From Amycolatopsis taiwanensis DSM 45107 (GTDB lineage: Bacteria; Actinomycetota; Actinomycetes; Mycobacteriales; Pseudonocardiaceae): DNA of 64,000 bases. The position numbers and the translations under genes were made by a program. The stretch covers positions 314,821-378,820 of the forward strand of contig NZ_KI912601.1 in the NCBI RefSeq assembly GCF_000519205.1. The letters run 5' to 3'. Under the pieces are notes generated by a model. The model was not told where the DNA came from. It saw only the letters and a program-made list of their open reading frames with translations, and searched no databases. Positions 63,750-64,000 of the stretch are shown here, one piece after another; the stretch's first letter is position 1, and every line of letters begins with the position of its first letter.

Positions 63750-64000
63750 ATGCATGACATACTCTCGCTGTGTGGCGACGACATTGCGCGCATGTCTGAC
63801 GATGCCGCGGTCGAGACCATGACCGTGGCGCGGGAAGCCGTATGCCGAGCCCAAGCCCTCCAGGTCCACGCCGTCGCCCGATTATGCAAAATTCGTGGCC
63901 ACACGAGATGGGTGGCCGACGAGGTCGCACTCGAACTCTCTCTCAGCAAGCAGGCTGCTGCCGGTCTGGTCGGCGTGGCAGAGGTGTTGACCACTCGGCT
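63750..64000 (+). CDS. DUF222/HNH-endonuclease-type protein (5' part only)
   Basis: 83 codons before the right edge. VHAVARLCKIRGHTRW and ADEVALELSLSKQAAAGLVG then VAEVLTTR resemble the N-terminal helical part of DUF222 proteins, which in Actinobacteria usually carry a C-terminal HNH nuclease (often in mobile or 13E12-like families). AAGGA precedes the ATG by 9 nt. The nuclease part lies outside the window, so catalytic residues cannot be checked. Confidence 0.7.
   Translation, partial: MHDILSLCGDDIARMSDDAAVETMTVAREAVCRAQALQVHAVARLCKIRGHTRWVADEVALELSLSKQAAAGLVGVAEVLTTR

Noticed and set aside
63499..63930. Minus-strand frame of 143 codons near the right edge
   Set aside because: Overlaps the terminator and is antisense to the DUF222-like gene; no recognisable domain.

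Overview
The window is a gene-dense, very GC-rich stretch of an actinobacterial chromosome. Mycofactocin genes, group-III phosphofructokinase, SARP and MmyB-type regulators, frequent GTG starts and candidate leaderless promoters all point to Actinobacteria. The gene set looks most like a member of the Pseudonocardiaceae (Amycolatopsis-like); this is inference, since there is no rRNA here. I saw no tRNA, rRNA, CRISPR array, transposase or integrase.

Layout. 1-11.3 kb is housekeeping: acyl-CoA thioesterase II (cut by the left edge), pyruvate kinase, a DUF2461 protein, DedA, a NarL-type two-component pair, 6-phosphofructokinase with pyrophosphate-type residues, a class I DAHP synthase behind an aromatic leader peptide, a DEDDh exoribonuclease, an acyltransferase, an esterase and a small membrane protein. 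11.5-36.4 kb is accessory: glycerate kinase, a SARP regulator and methyltransferase, detoxification-type hydrolases, topoisomerase IB, a methyltransferase/CDGSH/diiron-oxidase group, a YbdK-type ligase with a FAD-Rieske enzyme, a small regulator/NTF2/NmrA locus, an ATP-grasp/CocE/lipase/P450 run, hemerythrin, UdgX, an alcohol dehydrogenase and a cold-shock protein. 36.5-54 kb is a large mycofactocin locus. mftA, mftB, mftC, two OYE/FadH-type flavoenzymes, an EtfA-FixC-FixX-EtfB electron-transfer set, an SDR, mftF and mftE run on the minus strand, with divergent mftR. Downstream lie an NDMA-type alcohol dehydrogenase and a Tat-exported molybdenum aldehyde oxidase, giving an alcohol-to-aldehyde-to-acid route. 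No mftD or mftG is visible. 54-61.4 kb is again conserved: NUDIX-NYN, ROK glucokinase, an ArsA-like ATPase, SRPBCC proteins, a phosphoesterase and FadD15. Its gene order matches the M. tuberculosis Rv2182c-Rv2187 region, whose other flank is at 8.5-11 kb, so the middle ~42 kb looks inserted or rearranged. The right end holds a pentapeptide/beta-helix-like membrane protein, a DUF6907-type protein and the start of a DUF222/HNH-type gene.

The most unusual feature is a set of dispersed intergenic repeats that carry short, frame-preserved open reading frames. Family A has ten copies. In most, the micro-ORF's stop codon overlaps the next gene's start codon (ATGA, GTGA, TTGA or TGATG), and in several its own start also overlaps the previous gene's stop. 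The micro-ORFs therefore act as translated linkers between cistrons. Family B (3 copies) shows the same behaviour before the mycofactocin radical SAM gene and the alcohol dehydrogenase. A tandem 25/34-codon pair does it between the EtfA- and FixC-like genes. A C/G-rich palindrome (family D) is inserted at matching sites inside A and B copies.
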